From Methanogenium sp. (GTDB lineage: Archaea; Halobacteriota; Methanomicrobia; Methanomicrobiales; Methanomicrobiaceae): a stretch of 58,138 bases of DNA. Positions 45,463 to 55,591 of this stretch are shown in pieces. Position numbers and translations under genes: made by a program. Position 1 is the stretch's first letter, and each line of letters starts with the position of its first letter. Where the stretch lies: NCBI GenBank assembly GCA_030595665.1, contig JAUVCV010000012.1, forward strand, positions 1 through 58,138. The letters run 5' to 3'. The notes under the pieces are model-generated. The model ran no database searches, had not been told where the DNA came from, and saw nothing but the letters and a program-made list of their open reading frames with translations.

Positions 45463-45932
45463 AGGTCCTTCTCTCCTCGGGGTATCTTCTCGTCCGGGGA
45501 GGTGCCTCTTTTTTTCTGGTCGCCCGGTCAAAGGAGACCTTTGCCCTGCCCATTGAGACAACGGATGCTGAGGTATTCCAGGGTGTGCACAAGGGGGATC
45601 TGATCGTCGTGTCAGCACCGGAGGGTGGTGACCCCGAACAGGCCCGTATGCTCTGTGAACTGGTGCGTACCTACCGGCAGCCACTGGTGGTGCTCTCCAA
45701 AGGGCATCCCGGTTCCGCCCGTCTGCGGATGGTGCTCTCGGTCGCCCCCGTTATCATGCCCCGGACGGATATAGAGCGGGGCACCCATCCGGAACAGGAT
45801 GTCATCTGTTCGTCAGGTGAACTTTCCGGCCTGGGGATGACAGCAGAGGGGGAGCATGTCCGCCTCTCGGGGTTTGATCCAAAACGTATGACGTATACAC
45901 TCTTCCCTGCAGGATCCCTGCCGGTGGAGTGA
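45459..45932 (+). CDS. Conserved-looking hypothetical, 157 aa
   Basis: A soluble alpha/beta protein translated from an ATGA overlap with the zinc-ribbon gene. It opens with MKVLLSSGYLLVRGGASFFL and has strand-helix units (VHKGDLIVVSAPEGGDPEQA, QPLVVLSKGHPG) that suggest a Rossmann-like or small nucleotide-binding fold, but no P-loop or catalytic motif is visible. I do not recognise the family. A T-run follows the stop (about 45934-45941). Confidence 0.6.
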   Translation: MKVLLSSGYLLVRGGASFFLVARSKETFALPIETTDAEVFQGVHKGDLIVVSAPEGGDPEQARMLCELVRTYRQPLVVLSKGHPGSARLRMVLSVAPVIMPRTDIERGTHPEQDVICSSGELSGLGMTAEGEHVRLSGFDPKRMTYTLFPAGSLPVE

Positions 45933-46038
45933 ATGTTTTTTTTATCCGCGGGAGCCCGAGGCCTGAAAGGGTGCCTTGCCTTCAGGGGGACGATGAACAC
46001 TTACCGGCATCAATCCAGTTGACAGAAGAGGTGAACTG

Positions 46039-46530
46039 ATGAATGTGAACATTGCTGCTGTCTGCGTCATAGCTGTTTTGTGCACCTTCTGTGTTATCGG
46101 TGGCTGTACGGATTATGGGGAGGAGACAGAGATGACTTTGGTCGTCGTGACTGCCGAACCCGACGCTGACACCTGATATCGCAGAGGGAGACGGGGGGGG
46201 ACCGTCTGGCGTGAAGGGACTGTTTCAGTCGGAAGACTGGGGGGATTTCAGTCATATAAACCGAGCAAAAACGGGGAGTGTTTCCAGGCCCTGCGTGTTG
46301 AGCTGGATGCATCCGGTCCTGTTACTCTGTTATTTTTAACACCTGATGAGCTGGTGAACTTCAGGAACAGGATCATGACAAACAACGGGGATTATTATCC
46401 GGTTGCCCGGTATGATGATGTGACGTCCGGCACCTACCCCCGGACAGGTGACGAGAATATCACTATTGCTCTTCAGAATGAGGGGAAATCCCCGGTGACG
46501 ACCAGGATGAATGTCTGGTATCACGAATGA
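46039..46530 (+). pseudogene. Lipoprotein gene interrupted by in-frame TGA
   Basis: A single frame of 164 codons runs from the ATG at 46039 to the TGA at 46528, broken only by a TGA at 46174-46176 (codon 46). Before it: a lipoprotein signal (VLCTFCVIGGC) and a short linker. After it: a coherent beta-rich domain (TVWREGTVSVGRL; VELDASGPVTLLFLTP; TRMNVWYHE) like secreted archaeal beta-sandwich domains. An 8-G run at 46193-46200 sits in the linker and could be a slippage site. It is likely inactivated or only the 45-residue lipopeptide is made. Methanomicrobiales are not known to use TGA as selenocysteine. Confidence 0.6.
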
Positions 46531-46693
46531 CGACCGCCGTATGTCGGCCCTGATACGGGACAGGATGGAACAGATCCCTTCACGGTAACACACATTTGTC
46601 CGGTGGTGCGGGAAAATATACCTGATTCTCTTTTTGTTTTTCAAACCGGGACTATCGTATTGCTTCTTTGAAAAGGCATCCTGACTCTGTTTT

Positions 46694-46706
46694 GCGCCTT
46701 AAATAA
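46694..46706 (+). promoter_or_regulatory. Promoter of the ATP synthase operon
   Basis: CGCCTTAAATAAC at about 46694-46706 resembles a BRE/TATA element 60-70 nt upstream of the H-subunit ATG, in a G+C-poor gap after the lipoprotein pseudogene. Confidence 0.5.
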
Positions 46707-46764
46707 CAACCATTAATACATTTCCTTTTCATGAGTTATTGTATTGCCGTGAGAGGAGGGATGG

Positions 46765-47088
46765 ATGAAGACTGAGGTCTTACAGAGCATCAAAAAGACA
46801 GAAGAAGAGAGCAGATCCTTGATTCAGGCTGCCGGTGGGCAGAAAGCCAAAATGTTGGTCGATGCGCGCGTCGAAGCCGAAAATCTGATTGCTAAAGAGA
46901 CTGAAGGTGCTGAAGAGTACAAAGCCAAGCGGATTTCTGACGCGCACGCCGAAGCCGGGAAGAAGAGCGCTGTTATCATCGCAGAGGGTGAAACAAAGGC
47001 GGCATCGGTGCGGGCAGATTCGAAAAAGAACCTTGAAGAAGCGGTTGACCAGCTCGTGAACCATTTCAAGGTGAAGCTCAATGTTTGA
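46765..47088 (+). CDS. ahaH: A-type ATP synthase subunit H (peripheral stalk)
   Basis: 107 residues, nearly all helical and coiled-coil (EETEEESRSLIQ-like heptads, EAENLIAKETEGAEEYKAKR). It pairs with subunit E in the peripheral stalk that holds the A3B3 head. It is first gene of the operon; GAGGAGGG lies just before the ATG at 46765. It overlaps the subunit I gene by 8 nt. Confidence 0.9.
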   Translation: MKTEVLQSIKKTEEESRSLIQAAGGQKAKMLVDARVEAENLIAKETEGAEEYKAKRISDAHAEAGKKSAVIIAEGETKAASVRADSKKNLEEAVDQLVNHFKVKLNV

Positions 47089-49057
47089 ACCACAAACAAT
47101 GAGTAAGCTGCTTATTGCAGCGTCGAAAGACCAGCTTGAAGCTGTAGTGCGTGAGTTGTATCGCCATAATCTCTTTCATATCGAAGATTTTGTGGAATCA
47201 AATGCACAGGGTCTGGAGGGATGCAAAATAGGCATGCCTCTCCCTGGAGCGAGTGAATCATCGTCAGAACTCGTCCGTATCCGGTCGATTGAGAACACCT
47301 ACGGTGTTTCTTCAAAATCCATGGATGCAGACGAACAGAAGATGCCGACATCCGAGGTCAGACAGCGCATTGAGCGTGAGCTGCTGACTATTGAACAGGA
47401 AGCGGCAGCATTCTCTGGGGAGAGACTCTCGCTTGAGAACACCATTCGTGACTACGGGACACGGATTGCAGAACTGAAACCCTTTACGGTATTTCCGGCA
47501 AACCTTGCCGATCTGAAGGGGTTTGAGAATTTTGTAGTTTTTGCAGGGCTTGTTCCTGCACATGTCAGTCTCGGCGTTCCGAATGAGACGTTCATCACTG
47601 CATATGATAAGAGCAATCTGCTGATTGCCGTCGTTCCCCGTGAAGATGCTGAAGAGGCTGAGCGTGAACTCTTCGAAGCAGGGTTCCAGTCTATTCCGAT
47701 TCCGGATGAGAATGGAACTGCCGGAGAACGGACAGTATGGTATACTCATGAGATTACCCGTCTTGAGGGGGACCTTGAGGTGGTTTCCGGGCGTATTTCC
47801 GCCCAGAAAGTGAAAAACGCAACGTTTCTGGTGGCGTGCGACGAGCTTCTCACGGCAGAAGTGGAGCGTGCGGAAGCACCGCTTCGGTTCGCCACCACAG
47901 AAGAAACGTTTGTAGCAGAAGGCTGGGTTCCTACGGACACCGTAGAGGCACTCACGTCAGATCTGCAGTCGGCAACCGGCGGCAAAGTCTTCGTTTCAGA
48001 GGTCGAATTTGACCCCATTGAAGATGCAGTCCCGGTCGAGTACAACAACCCCGATTTCTCGAAGCCGACCGAGATGCTGATGGACGTTTATTCACGTCCA
48101 CAGTATGGTGAATTTGATCCGACCATTCTGGTCTCTATCGTTTTCCCGATATTCTTTGGTTTTATCCTTGGTGATGTCGGATACGGTATTATTCTCCTGG
48201 CACTCGGTTATTATCTCAGGAAATTCCTGAAAGAGGGTGCAGGGCAACAGCTCCTTGTTGTGTTTAGAAACGCAAGTATTTCGAGTATTATCTTTGGTCT
48301 CCTTTATAGTGAGTTCCTTGGGTTCGCCCTTCCGTGGGATCCCATTGGTATTAATCGTCACTTACTTATCGGCAGTCATGCAACCGGGCACGGCCCGGAT
48401 GTTGTGTTAATGCTCGTTCTGAGTATCTGGGTAGGTATACTACACATCACGCTCGGCAGAATGATCCACATGTACAATGCATCAAAAATGATTAAGTCAG
48501 GCCATCTCCGGAGTAAAGTTGTCTTCGGCCAGCTTGGCTGGATTCTTGTTATGTGGGGTGCACTTCTGATGCTGTGGTCTCTCTTTGATATGCCTCTTAT
48601 GCCGGTCCTCGCAGGATATCCTGCAATCTATCAGGGAATCAATGGATTTGGGATTGCCGGTGCGGTTCTTGTCCTTGTAGGCATTATCTTCATCGGGCGG
48701 GAGTCTCCGCTTGAACTTATGGAACTTCCGACGGTTATCAGTCACGTGCTCTCCTATGCACGTCTTGCTGCAGTGGGCCTGTCGTCTGTTGCGATTGCAA
48801 TGGTCACAAACTACATCGCAATCGAGCTTATCATCGACCCGCAGCTTGCAAACCTGAGCATTTTCGGAGTTCTTATCATCTTAATCGGAATTGTGGTATT
48901 CCTGATTGGCCACACACTCAATATCGCACTGGGTATTCTGGGTGGCGGTTTACACTCAATTCGTTTACACTACGTCGAGTTCTTCACCAAGTTCTACAAG
49001 GGTGGAGGCAAAAAATACGAACCATTTGGAAAGTTACGCAAATTTACGGAGGATTAA
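47081..49057 (+). CDS. ahaI: A-type ATP synthase subunit I
   Basis: 658 residues. The cytosolic N-terminal half is coiled-coil and globular (about 1-340). The membrane half has seven or eight helices with the conserved region HVLSYARLAAVGLSSVAIA whose Arg handles ions against subunit K. It links the peripheral stalks to the rotor ring. It overlaps the H gene and is followed by subunit K after a 3-nt gap. Confidence 0.95.
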   Translation: MFEPQTMSKLLIAASKDQLEAVVRELYRHNLFHIEDFVESNAQGLEGCKIGMPLPGASESSSELVRIRSIENTYGVSSKSMDADEQKMPTSEVRQRIERELLTIEQEAAAFSGERLSLENTIRDYGTRIAELKPFTVFPANLADLKGFENFVVFAGLVPAHVSLGVPNETFITAYDKSNLLIAVVPREDAEEAERELFEAGFQSIPIPDENGTAGERTVWYTHEITRLEGDLEVVSGRISAQKVKNATFLVACDELLTAEVERAEAPLRFATTEETFVAEGWVPTDTVEALTSDLQSATGGKVFVSEVEFDPIEDAVPVEYNNPDFSKPTEMLMDVYSRPQYGEFDPTILVSIVFPIFFGFILGDVGYGIILLALGYYLRKFLKEGAGQQLLVVFRNASISSIIFGLLYSEFLGFALPWDPIGINRHLLIGSHATGHGPDVVLMLVLSIWVGILHITLGRMIHMYNASKMIKSGHLRSKVVFGQLGWILVMWGALLMLWSLFDMPLMPVLAGYPAIYQGINGFGIAGAVLVLVGIIFIGRESPLELMELPTVISHVLSYARLAAVGLSSVAIAMVTNYIAIELIIDPQLANLSIFGVLIILIGIVVFLIGHTLNIALGILGGGLHSIRLHYVEFFTKFYKGGGKKYEPFGKLRKFTED

Positions 49058-49060
49058 AAT

Positions 49061-49309
49061 ATGGTAGTTGAAACTATGACCATCGAAGTCGCACAGGCAT
49101 CGGCAGTTGGATTTAAGGCAATTGGTGCAGGTCTCGCAGTAGGCCTTACCGGTATGGGTACTGGTCTTGCACAGTTTGGAATAGGTGCCGCCGCAGTCGG
49201 GGCAACCGCAGAGAACAAAGAGATGTTCGGTCTCGCGTTGCTCTTCACGGTTATTCCGGAGACAATCGTTATCTTTGGCCTTGTTGTCGCACTCCTGCTC
49301 TTATTCTGA
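49061..49309 (+). CDS. ahaK: A-type ATP synthase subunit K (rotor ring proteolipid)
   Basis: 82 residues forming one two-helix hairpin: Gly-rich helix 1 (GAGLAVGLTGMGTGLAQFGIG) and helix 2 with the ion-binding Glu in TVIPETIVIFGL. A single hairpin with one carboxylate per subunit is the commonest arrangement. The start ATG at 49061 follows TTACGGAGG. Confidence 0.93.
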   Translation: MVVETMTIEVAQASAVGFKAIGAGLAVGLTGMGTGLAQFGIGAAAVGATAENKEMFGLALLFTVIPETIVIFGLVVALLLLF

Positions 49310-49322
49310 GGACTGACGATTT

Positions 49323-49901
49323 ATGGCATTGGATGCTGTAGTCGGTGAAATCAGGGACAAGGGCATCAGGGAGTCTGAAGCTATCAAGAACGAAGCTAAG
49401 ACTGAAGTTAGCGCAATCCTTGCAGAGGCACAGGAGAAGGTCATCGCAATCAAGATGGCAGTAGAGGAGGATGCAAATCGCCAAAAGGGTTATATCGTGA
49501 CCCAGGCAGTTGCAGCCGCCAATCTGTCCGTTAAGCGTGCGACCCTCAACGCCCAGAAGGATGTTCTCGACGAGGTTTTCGGCCGGGTTGTCGCAGATAT
49601 TGCGGCATTACCGGACGAATTCCACCGAAAGGCCATTCGCGAACTCTGCAAGACAGCGGCAAAGGAACTTCACGAAGGTGTCTTCTACTGCAATGAACGT
49701 GACGTTCATGCAGTCGAGGATGCACTGTCGAGCCTGAAGACCCTGTCCGGATTTTCACTGGCAGGAACAAAAGACATCACCGGCGGCATAATCGCAGAGA
49801 GTAATGACGGAACGCTGCAACTTGATTCCAGCTATTCCACATTCGTCTCTGAGGTATGGGAATCCGGATTAAAGGATGCATCTGATATCCTGTTCGGATA
49901 G
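49323..49901 (+). CDS. ahaE: A-type ATP synthase subunit E (peripheral stalk)
   Basis: 192 residues: an N-terminal long helix (EAIKNEAKTEVSAILAEAQE) that coils with subunit H, and a globular C-terminal domain binding the catalytic head (VWESGLKDASDILFG at the end). It starts 13 nt after the K gene. Confidence 0.93.
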   Translation: MALDAVVGEIRDKGIRESEAIKNEAKTEVSAILAEAQEKVIAIKMAVEEDANRQKGYIVTQAVAAANLSVKRATLNAQKDVLDEVFGRVVADIAALPDEFHRKAIRELCKTAAKELHEGVFYCNERDVHAVEDALSSLKTLSGFSLAGTKDITGGIIAESNDGTLQLDSSYSTFVSEVWESGLKDASDILFG

Positions 49902-49919
49902 GTTAGGGGGATTAAAAAC

Positions 49920-50978
49920 ATGAGTTCAGTTAGCACAACTGGCCCTGCTCCCTACATCTACTCAAGTACCCGTATGCGTGTGCGCAAGATGAAGCTCATC
50001 CGGCACGAGGAATACATGCGGATGCTCAATATGAGCCTCCCCGAGATCACCCGGTCCATAGAGGAAACAGAGTACAAGGCGGAGATTGATGAGCTCTCCT
50101 CATCGTTCTCCGGTCTTGACCTCATTGAGGTTGCTCTTACCTGGAATCTTGCAAAAGAGTTCCAGAATGTCCTCGGTATCATGCCGGGTGTGATCAAGAA
50201 TTTCACGGCAAGTTACCTGCAGCACTGGGATATCTATAATGTCCTCACCATTCTCCGCGGAAAGACCCAGGGGGTCCGTGCGGGGAAAATAAAAGAGGTC
50301 CTTATCCCGGCAGGCAGTCTTGATCGTGTCGTTCTCGACCGTCTCCTCGCAGAAGATTCTCCCGAGCGTATCGTAGAGGCCCTGTCTTCATGGTCTCTCT
50401 ATCCGGTCCTCGAGCGTGAATTTCCTGCTGCAATGGAGAAGGGTACATTCGGCGATCTCGAAAATGAGCTTTTCAAGGAGTTCTACCGCTATGTTCTCAA
50501 GCAGACGAAAAGTGGTGTGAAGGGCGGAAAGCCGTTCCGCGACTACCTAAAGCTTGAGATCGATCTTCTGAACATCAAGACGGTCATCCGCCTCTACAAG
50601 GGAAATGCCCATGTTGATGTGCGTAATCTGATGGTTGAAGGCGGCGGTTTCTCTGTTGATGAACTTGCACGCCTTGCTGCCTCAGAGAGTATGAATGAGA
50701 TTCTTGAAGGTATCAAAAAACGATATCCCGAAGGTCCCATCAACGAACTGATGGAAAAGGCTGATCAGTCGATGCCGCTTCATGAGATGGAGAATGCACT
50801 CACGAAGGTGATGCTCGACCAGATGGACCGTATATCCAGGAGATATCCGTTCTCCATCTGCCCGACACTTGTCTACCTGAAGCGCAAGCGCTATGAGGTG
50901 GCAAACCTCCGTGCAATTGCCCGTGGCAAGGAATCCGGGCTTCCCGGAGAAACGATTGCCGAGTTCCTGGTGGTGTAG
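49920..50978 (+). CDS. ahaC: A-type ATP synthase subunit C (V-type d-like)
   Basis: 352 residues, the all-helical funnel that couples the central rotor shaft to the K ring. Conserved regions include [15 protein letters not shown] and the repeated three-lobe layout. It is the usual length for the family. Ribosome site GGGGGA lies before the ATG. Confidence 0.93.
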   Translation: MSSVSTTGPAPYIYSSTRMRVRKMKLIRHEEYMRMLNMSLPEITRSIEETEYKAEIDELSSSFSGLDLIEVALTWNLAKEFQNVLGIMPGVIKNFTASYLQHWDIYNVLTILRGKTQGVRAGKIKEVLIPAGSLDRVVLDRLLAEDSPERIVEALSSWSLYPVLEREFPAAMEKGTFGDLENELFKEFYRYVLKQTKSGVKGGKPFRDYLKLEIDLLNIKTVIRLYKGNAHVDVRNLMVEGGGFSVDELARLAASESMNEILEGIKKRYPEGPINELMEKADQSMPLHEMENALTKVMLDQMDRISRRYPFSICPTLVYLKRKRYEVANLRAIARGKESGLPGETIAEFLVV

Positions 50979-50983
50979 TAGCA

Positions 50984-51286
50984 ATGGAGATAGCAGTAGT
51001 CGGAAACAGTGACTTTATTCTCGGGTTCAGGCTTGCGGGTGTCGAAAAGACCGTGGCCGCCGAGGATGATGCTTCATTCGCGGATGCCGTAACCAGGCTG
51101 ATGGCGGATGAGACAGTAGCAATACTGGTCATTCGCGGCAGCGACATGGAACGTCTTCCCGAGCGCCTGCGGACGGAGCTTGATGAGTCTGTACGGCCAA
51201 CCGTCGTATCAATCGGCGGAGAGGTAGGCGGGGTATCGATGCGTGATAAAATTAAGAGAGCAGTGGGTGTTGATTTGTGGAAGTGA
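50984..51286 (+). CDS. ahaF: A-type ATP synthase subunit F
   Basis: 100 residues, Rossmann-like small stalk subunit ([39 protein letters not shown]; ending [10 protein letters not shown]). It sits on the rotor with subunit D and modulates turnover. The subunit A gene begins inside its last codons. Confidence 0.93.
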   Translation: MEIAVVGNSDFILGFRLAGVEKTVAAEDDASFADAVTRLMADETVAILVIRGSDMERLPERLRTELDESVRPTVVSIGGEVGGVSMRDKIKRAVGVDLWK

Positions 51287-53034
51287 AAGGAAATTCGAAC
51301 GGAATACTTAAGCGTATCTCCGGGCCGGTTGTCACTGCAGTCGGTCTGAATGCACACATGTATGATGTGGTGCAGGTCGGAGACGAGAAGCTTATGGGCG
51401 AGATCATCAGGATTGAGGGGGATAAAACCATCATCCAGGTGTACGAGAACACTTCTGGTATCAGACCAGGTGAACCCGTTGTTAACACCGGCCTCTCTCT
51501 CTCTGTTGAGCTCGGACCAGGTCTGTTGACCAGTATCTATGACGGTATCCAGCGACCGCTGGAACTGCTTGTTGAGAAGATGGGCAATTTCATTGAGCGT
51601 GGTGTAACTGCACCCGGTCTCTCGCATGAGAAGCTCTGGGAATTTGTCCCGGTTGTCAGGAAGGGGGACGCGGTTGTCGCAGGTACTGTCATTGGTGAAG
51701 TACAGGAGACAAACATTCTCACCAAGATCATGGTGCCCCCGAAATCGAAGGGCGGCGTGGTCAGTGAAATAAAGTCCGGTGAATTTACCATTGACGATGT
51801 GGTCTGTACCCTCGACAATGGTGAAGAGATTGCCATGATGCAGGTCTGGCCTGTGCGTGTGCCACGTCCGGTGACAGAGAAGATGAACCCGGATATTCCA
51901 CTGATCACCGGTCAGCGTATCCTTGATGGTCTCTTCCCTATTGCAAAGGGTGGTACAGCCGCTATTCCGGGTCCGTTTGGATCTGGAAAGACGGTTACCC
52001 AGCAGGCACTTGCAAAGTGGTCTGATGCTCAGATTGTTGTCTACATTGGCTGCGGTGAACGTGGCAATGAGATGACTGAAGTCTTAACTGAGTTCCCTGA
52101 GCTTGAGGACCCAAAGTCCGGAAAGCCTCTGATGGAGAGAACGGTGCTTATTGCAAACACGTCCAACATGCCTGTTGCAGCACGTGAAGCAAGTGTTTAC
52201 ACCGGTATCACCATCGCAGAGTACTTCCGTGATATGGGATTCGATGTCTCCCTTATGGCAGACTCAACCTCCCGCTGGGCAGAAGCAATGCGTGAAATTT
52301 CTTCACGTCTTGAAGAGATGCCTGGTGAAGAGGGATATCCGGCATACCTTGCCGCCCGTCTGTCTGAGTTCTATGAGCGTGCAGGTCGTGTTGAGACTCT
52401 GAATCATGAGTCAGGATCTGTTACGGTTATCGGTGCGGTTTCACCGCCCGGTGGTGACTTCTCTGAACCGGTTACACAGAACACGCTTCGTATTGTGAAG
52501 TGTTTCTGGGCACTGGACGCAAAGCTGTCCCAGCGCCGTCACTTCCCTGCAATCAACTGGCTGAATTCGTATTCACTCTACTTAGACACGCTGTCCAAGT
52601 GGTATGATGAGAATGTGTCTCCTGAGTGGAATGGTCTGCGTATCTGGGCGATGGAAGTCCTCCAGAAGGAAGCAGAACTCCAGGAGATTGTGCAGCTGGT
52701 CGGATCTGACGCACTGCCTGATGAAGAGCAGATTACCATTGAAGTGGCTCGTATGCTTCGTGAAATCTTCCTTCAGCAGAATGCGTTTGACCCGGTCGAT
52801 ACCTACTGTTCGATGCAGAAGCAGTTCGACATCATGAAGGCAATTAATACCTACGCAGTGCTTGCATACGGCGCCCAGAAGCTGGGAGTGCCGCCTACAA
52901 AGGTCATCACGATCGCTGCGAAGAATGATCTGCCACAGGTGAAGTTCATGACCGATTACAAGGAAGAAATTACCCGTATCAACGCTGCTATGGGAACTGA
53001 AATCGGTGCACTCAAGGAGGCATACCAGAAATGA
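51277..53034 (+). CDS. ahaA: A-type ATP synthase catalytic subunit A
   Basis: 585 residues. Walker A is GPFGSGKT (Lys238), catalytic Glu region GERGNEMTE, and the archaeal non-homologous bulge region precedes it. The GTG start at 51277 overlaps the F gene by 10 nt. It makes ATP in the A3B3 head. It ends with ATGA overlapping subunit B. Confidence 0.97.
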   Translation: MEVKGNSNGILKRISGPVVTAVGLNAHMYDVVQVGDEKLMGEIIRIEGDKTIIQVYENTSGIRPGEPVVNTGLSLSVELGPGLLTSIYDGIQRPLELLVEKMGNFIERGVTAPGLSHEKLWEFVPVVRKGDAVVAGTVIGEVQETNILTKIMVPPKSKGGVVSEIKSGEFTIDDVVCTLDNGEEIAMMQVWPVRVPRPVTEKMNPDIPLITGQRILDGLFPIAKGGTAAIPGPFGSGKTVTQQALAKWSDAQIVVYIGCGERGNEMTEVLTEFPELEDPKSGKPLMERTVLIANTSNMPVAAREASVYTGITIAEYFRDMGFDVSLMADSTSRWAEAMREISSRLEEMPGEEGYPAYLAARLSEFYERAGRVETLNHESGSVTVIGAVSPPGGDFSEPVTQNTLRIVKCFWALDAKLSQRRHFPAINWLNSYSLYLDTLSKWYDENVSPEWNGLRIWAMEVLQKEAELQEIVQLVGSDALPDEEQITIEVARMLREIFLQQNAFDPVDTYCSMQKQFDIMKAINTYAVLAYGAQKLGVPPTKVITIAAKNDLPQVKFMTDYKEEITRINAAMGTEIGALKEAYQK

Positions 53035-54410
53035 AAGAATACCGCACGATCAACAAGATTGCAGGCCCGCTCATCTTTGTAGAGAAGACTGAGCCGGTCG
53101 GCTACGAAGAGCTTGTCAACATCGTCCAGGCAGATGGTACGGTGAAACGTGGTCAGGTGCTTGATACGTCTGATGATTTCGTGGTTGTTCAGGTCTTTGA
53201 GTCTACTGCCGGTATCGGCAGGGACGCTGGTGTTCGCTTTACCGGCGAGACCATCAAGATGCCTGTGAGCCGCGATATGCTCGGACGTATCCTCTCTGGT
53301 GCAGGTAAGCCAAAGGACGGCGGCCCGGACATTGTTCCGGAGAAACGCCTCGACATCGGCGGTGCGGCAATTAACCCGTATGCTCGCCAGTCTCCTGCGG
53401 ATTTCATCCAGACCGGTATTTCCACAATTGATGCGACAAACACGCTTGTGCGTGGTCAGAAACTCCCGATTTTCTCGGGTTCAGGTCTGCCCCACAACGA
53501 AATTGCGCTTCAGATTGCCCGTCAGGCACGTGTGCCTGGCTCAACTGAGGATTTTGCTGTTGTGTTCGCTGCAATGGGTATCACCAAGGAAGAAGAGAAC
53601 CAGTTTATGGCTGACTTCGAGCGCACAGGTGCTCTCGAACATGCTGTTGTGTTCCTGAACCTTGCGGATGACCCTGCAGTTGAGCGTATCATCACGCCCC
53701 GTCTTGCACTGACAACCGCTGAGTACCTGGCATTCGAGCTTGGGTACCATGTGCTTGTTATCCTCACCGATATGACCAATTATTGTGAGGCTCTCCGTCA
53801 GATTGGAGCTGCTCGTGAGGAAGTGCCGGGACGTCGTGGATATCCGGGATACATGTATACTGATCTTGCATCGCTCTACGAGCGTGCCGGCCTGATTAAA
53901 GGTCTGAAAGGGTCTGTCACACAGTTGTCCATCTTAACGATGCCTGGTGATGATATCACGCACCCGATTGCTGATCTTTCCGGATATATTACGGAAGGTC
54001 AGATTGTGGTTAACCGTGATCTCCACCGTAAGGGTATCTACCCACCGATCAATGTTCTTCCATCCCTCTCACGGCTGATGAACAATGGTATCGGTGAGGG
54101 CAAGACCCGTGATGACCACAAGAAGGTCACCGATCAGATGTATGCAGCCTATGCGGAAGGAAACGATCTCCGCGGTCTTGTCGCAATTGTTGGTAAGGAC
54201 GCACTCTCTGAGCGTGACCAGCGTCTTCTTGAATTCGCTGACCACTTTGAGAATCGCTTTGTCCGCCAGGGACACGACGAGAACCGGACGATTGAGGACT
54301 CACTCGATCTTGCATGGGAGCTGCTTGCAACCCTGCCGGAGGAGTTATTAGTCCGTATCGACCGTGGTCTGATACAGAAGTATCACCCGAAGTACCGTAA
54401 GGAGGCATAG
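53031..54410 (+). CDS. ahaB: A-type ATP synthase regulatory subunit B
   Basis: 459 residues, homologous to A but without a functional P-loop ([12 protein letters not shown] in its place), with the arginine-rich region near the interface ([22 protein letters not shown]). It is the non-catalytic nucleotide subunit of the head. Normal family length. Confidence 0.97.
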   Translation: MKEYRTINKIAGPLIFVEKTEPVGYEELVNIVQADGTVKRGQVLDTSDDFVVVQVFESTAGIGRDAGVRFTGETIKMPVSRDMLGRILSGAGKPKDGGPDIVPEKRLDIGGAAINPYARQSPADFIQTGISTIDATNTLVRGQKLPIFSGSGLPHNEIALQIARQARVPGSTEDFAVVFAAMGITKEEENQFMADFERTGALEHAVVFLNLADDPAVERIITPRLALTTAEYLAFELGYHVLVILTDMTNYCEALRQIGAAREEVPGRRGYPGYMYTDLASLYERAGLIKGLKGSVTQLSILTMPGDDITHPIADLSGYITEGQIVVNRDLHRKGIYPPINVLPSLSRLMNNGIGEGKTRDDHKKVTDQMYAAYAEGNDLRGLVAIVGKDALSERDQRLLEFADHFENRFVRQGHDENRTIEDSLDLAWELLATLPEELLVRIDRGLIQKYHPKYRKEA

Positions 54411-54415
54411 TCACC

Positions 54416-55045
54416 ATGGCGCTGAAAGATGTGAAGCCAACACGGTCCGAGCTTATCGGCCTCAAGAGGAGGGTAAAGCTCTCGGAACGTGGGTATAACA
54501 TCCTTAAAATGAAGCGCGATGGGCTGATCCTTGAGTTCTTCAAGGTTTTAGAGGAAGCAAAGGGCTCCCGGGATGCGGTCGGCGAGAAGTACGAGCAGGC
54601 CCGGCAGATGATTGCTCTCGCAAATACCATTGAGGGAGCAATTGGGGTGAAAGCGGCGGCTATGTCTGTCCGTGAGAAACCCCAGCTCACCTTAAAGCAG
54701 AAGAACATCATGGGCGTTGTGGTCCCTGAGATTGAATCGTCCAAGGTAAAGAAAAGCCTCACCGAGCGCGGCTATGGCGTGCTTGGGTCATCCGCGGTCA
54801 TTGATGAGACTGCGAATGCCTTTGAGGAACTGGTCGATGAGATTATCCGGGCTGCTGAGATTGAGACGACGATGAAGCGTCTTCTTTCTGAGATTGAAAG
54901 CACGAAACGCCGTGTCAACGCACTTGAGTTCAAGGTTATTCCGGAACTCAAGGAGGCCTCCGCATTCATCAAAATGCGGCTTGACGAAATGGAACGGGAT
55001 GAACTCGTTCGCCTTAAGAAGATTAAGGCGAAGAGTAAGGCCTGA
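54416..55045 (+). CDS. ahaD: A-type ATP synthase subunit D (central rotor)
   Basis: 209 residues, two long helices forming the central shaft: N-terminal VKPTRSELIGLKRRVKLSERG and C-terminal SEIESTKRRVNALEFKVIPE. It is the last gene of the operon, with a T-run (TTTTCTTTTTTTTTG) after the stop. Bases 54677-54903 recur, diverged, at 57910-58138. Confidence 0.96.
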   Translation: MALKDVKPTRSELIGLKRRVKLSERGYNILKMKRDGLILEFFKVLEEAKGSRDAVGEKYEQARQMIALANTIEGAIGVKAAAMSVREKPQLTLKQKNIMGVVVPEIESSKVKKSLTERGYGVLGSSAVIDETANAFEELVDEIIRAAEIETTMKRLLSEIESTKRRVNALEFKVIPELKEASAFIKMRLDEMERDELVRLKKIKAKSKA

Positions 55046-55126
55046 TTTTCTTTTTTTTTGATTTGTTGTATTACTTTCACCCTGCAACGGGAAGGATATT
55101 ATCTGAAAGTTGCCATTTTATCGATC

Positions 55127-55438
55127 ATGGGATATGGTCAGGTAATTTGGGATTTGTTGGAAGGGTTGTTTTCTTTCCTGTTTTCAGAGGTATGGGATCA
55201 AATTGCTGGCGTCTTTGATGATCTGCGTTTTTCCCTGATTGATTCATTATTTGGGAATATTGCGTTGGAAAATTCCGTTCTTCAGGGGATATTTGAAAGA
55301 ATGGATGGATTTATTGCAATTGTTGAGGCTTTGGTTGGTTTGGTTGGCTCAGCAACGAATTTAGCGACTGGGTTGTTATTTTTAGCAGGAATTAGTTGTT
55401 TTTTTTCCAAATTGGGGGATCTATCATTTGCTAAATAA
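55127..55438 (+). CDS. Small membrane-associated protein, 103 aa, unrecognised
   Basis: Starting at the ATG at 55127 (the frame is open from 55058, but that part is inside the leader and lacks a start site), the protein has an aromatic-rich amphipathic N-terminal half (VIWDLLEGLFSFLFSEVWDQ) and a C-terminal membrane helix (TNLATGLLFLAGISCFF). The base composition is clearly richer in A+T than the ATP synthase genes, and T-runs are frequent. It marks the left edge of an accessory island. The function is unknown; a small pore or toxin-like role is possible. Confidence 0.4.
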   Translation: MGYGQVIWDLLEGLFSFLFSEVWDQIAGVFDDLRFSLIDSLFGNIALENSVLQGIFERMDGFIAIVEALVGLVGSATNLATGLLFLAGISCFFSKLGDLSFAK

Positions 55439-55591
55439 TATTGGGTAGTGAATGTATGTGGTGGGATATACAAAAGGATGAAAAATTGTATATACATTCT
55501 AATATGGCATCAAACTGAAATTGAGTTGAAGTCTTGCGACGACTAGGGATTAACTATTTAGGTTGAAGATTACAGTTTGTTGTGCATTAAT

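Noticed and set aside
46174-46176. TGA as selenocysteine codon
   Set aside because: No selenocysteine use is known in Methanomicrobiales, no motif around the site resembles a redox selenoprotein, and no SECIS-like structure was recognised.
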